Source: HGM04593 sp045634365 (GTDB lineage: Bacteria > Bacteroidota > Bacteroidia > Bacteroidales > Bacteroidaceae). From it: 31,524 nt of DNA. Every line of letters starts with the position of its first letter. Positions within the stretch are counted from its first letter, which is position 1. The stretch spans positions 1 to 31,524 of the forward strand of contig JAZRAC010000052.1 in the NCBI GenBank assembly GCA_045634365.1. The letters are read 5' to 3'. Positions 30,648 to 31,524 of the stretch are shown one piece after another. Under the pieces are notes generated by a model. That model saw only the letters and a list, made by a program, of their open reading frames with translations, made no database searches and had not been told where the DNA came from. Made by a program: the position numbers and the translations under genes.

Positions 30648-31524
30648 ATGGTCGAAAATGAATTTTATATTAATCGTAAATTTACAATGAGAGTCAATTT
30701 TAATCTCAAAACAGTAGGCAACAAATCTCAAATTTGGTTGACAACTACAATCGACAAGCAACGAGCAAGGGTATTCACTAAACTGCTCATAGAACCACAG
30801 TATTGGTTAAAGACAACAAGAACTCAAATAGGCGAAAGGGCAACAGAAGACCCTGCCATTGGAGCAGTACAATTACGCTATAATAAAGAGGTAAACAAAG
30901 CACTGAAACAGATACTATCTTACTGCAACGACTATGCAAAAGCAATTACAGAGGGCGAGATTGAACACACGAAAGAGAACTTTGAAAATTACCTCAAATG
31001 CAAAATCAATGGCAAGGACACAAACATCAAGAAAAGACCTTTGACATTCATACAAGACTACATTGAACGCAAAAAGCAAATGGTTAACAAGACAACCCAA
31101 CGCAAGATTGTCAGCGGTACAATCTACAACCATTACAATGCCTTGAAACGCTTGCAAGAGTTCTGCAACGACAATCGCCTTGCTTTTACTTGGCAACTGT
31201 TTGACAATCGCCTTGAAGAACGCTTGACTGCTTGGTTGTTAGGGCAAGAGTATTCAGCAAACACCATTGCAAGTACATTCAGCATAATAAAGGTGTGGTT
31301 GAAAGAGGCAGAACTTAACAACATTGAGATAGACAAGTGCTATCACTCCTACACCACCAAATGCCAAGATGTTGAAAACATCTATCTCACAGAGGAAGAA
31401 ATAAATCGCTTGTACGCTATCAACTTTGAAGATGAGGCGGTCAAGGCAGTTGTCGGCGATAAAGCAAAGGTAGAGGAAACACGGGACCTGTTCATTGTCG
31501 CTTGTTGGACTGGACTACGCTTTG
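30648..31524 (+). CDS. Tyrosine recombinase (integrase), 5' part, cut by the window end
   Basis: An open frame runs from ATG 30648 to the window edge, 292 codons with no stop. The first part (about 14-110), MRVNFNLKTVGNKSQIWLTT and following, fits the arm-binding domain of Bacteroidota integrases. A SAM-like core-binding domain follows (about 130-225; TFIQDYIERKKQM, IYNHYNALKRLQEFC, NTIASTFSIIKVWLKEA). The catalytic domain begins at IYLTEEEINRLYAI (about 245) and the window ends at CWTGLRF, the site of the first catalytic Arg. Alternative start: ATG at codon 14. Its codon usage is more AT-rich than the core genes to the left, consistent with transfer. The enzyme would catalyse site-specific integration and excision of a mobile element extending to the right. 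Confidence 0.88.
   Translation, partial: MVENEFYINRKFTMRVNFNLKTVGNKSQIWLTTTIDKQRARVFTKLLIEPQYWLKTTRTQIGERATEDPAIGAVQLRYNKEVNKALKQILSYCNDYAKAITEGEIEHTKENFENYLKCKINGKDTNIKKRPLTFIQDYIERKKQMVNKTTQRKIVSGTIYNHYNALKRLQEFCNDNRLAFTWQLFDNRLEERLTAWLLGQEYSANTIASTFSIIKVWLKEAELNNIEIDKCYHSYTTKCQDVENIYLTEEEINRLYAINFEDEAVKAVVGDKAKVEETRDLFIVACWTGLRF

Noticed and set aside
1..31524. CRISPR arrays, rRNA or tRNA genes, complete insertion sequences
   Set aside because: No regular spacer-repeat pattern, rRNA or tRNA sequence, or transposase was recognised. The only mobile-element gene is the partial integrase at the right end.

Overview
The window looks like a chromosome segment of a Bacteroidales (Bacteroidota) bacterium. 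The evidence is: promoters of the Bacteroidota type (-7 TAnnTTTG with a TTTG or TTG -33 box about 20 bp upstream), start codons without Shine-Dalgarno sequences, many small lipoproteins, an outer-membrane barrel with a TonB-receptor-like plug, a Dps-like ferritin, an AddAB pair of the Bacteroidota kind, and a Bacteroidota-type tyrosine recombinase. No rRNA, tRNA or CRISPR array was recognised. Species cannot be named from the sequence.

Left end (1-4665): the most unusual block. A membrane-spanning regulator with a C-terminal winged helix (521-1579) lies between two copies of one operator. Each copy has three 13-bp half-sites, the last two forming a palindrome, and the spacing is identical in both. 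Each copy abuts the -33 box of a leftward promoter with a 20-bp spacer. One promoter points to a 44-residue ORF with a signal peptide and a Cys-Cys pair (87-221). The other points to a 967-residue outer-membrane barrel protein (1643-4546). I read this as a candidate envelope regulon: sensor-regulator, small exported product, outer-membrane protein.

Housekeeping block (4840-20920): a TrmH/SpoU RNA methyltransferase, a CBM9-like protein, a phospholipase-D-type lipoprotein, an operon of a DUF2148 protein with agmatine deiminase and N-carbamoylputrescine amidase (agmatine to putrescine), a Dps-like ferritin, a TenI/ThiE-like protein followed by PRPP synthetase and a DUF4369 lipoprotein, panB, and the addA-addB recombination helicase-nuclease pair overlapping by ATGA.

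Middle (20921-27011): a small lipoprotein whose promoter spacer is a TAG trinucleotide repeat, an AlaX-type editing protein behind a cluster of palindromes, a protein related to FkbO/Hyg5/XanB2 chorismatases, a small heat-shock protein with a cysteine-rich insertion, an AlkD-like protein, an NCS2 purine permease, and an 830-bp gene-free stretch with a strong terminator and a large nested inverted repeat. A hairpin element near 10.44 kb recurs near 20.94 kb; both copies sit between convergent genes.

Right end (27012-31524): gapA with a 29-residue lipoprotein ORF just upstream, mscL, and a GMP synthetase whose ATP-pyrophosphatase and dimerisation domains are intact but whose glutaminase domain has lost its core and catalytic residues. 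Two hairpins follow, then direct repeats and the 5' part of a tyrosine recombinase that runs off the window. This suggests the edge of an integrated mobile element next to guaA.
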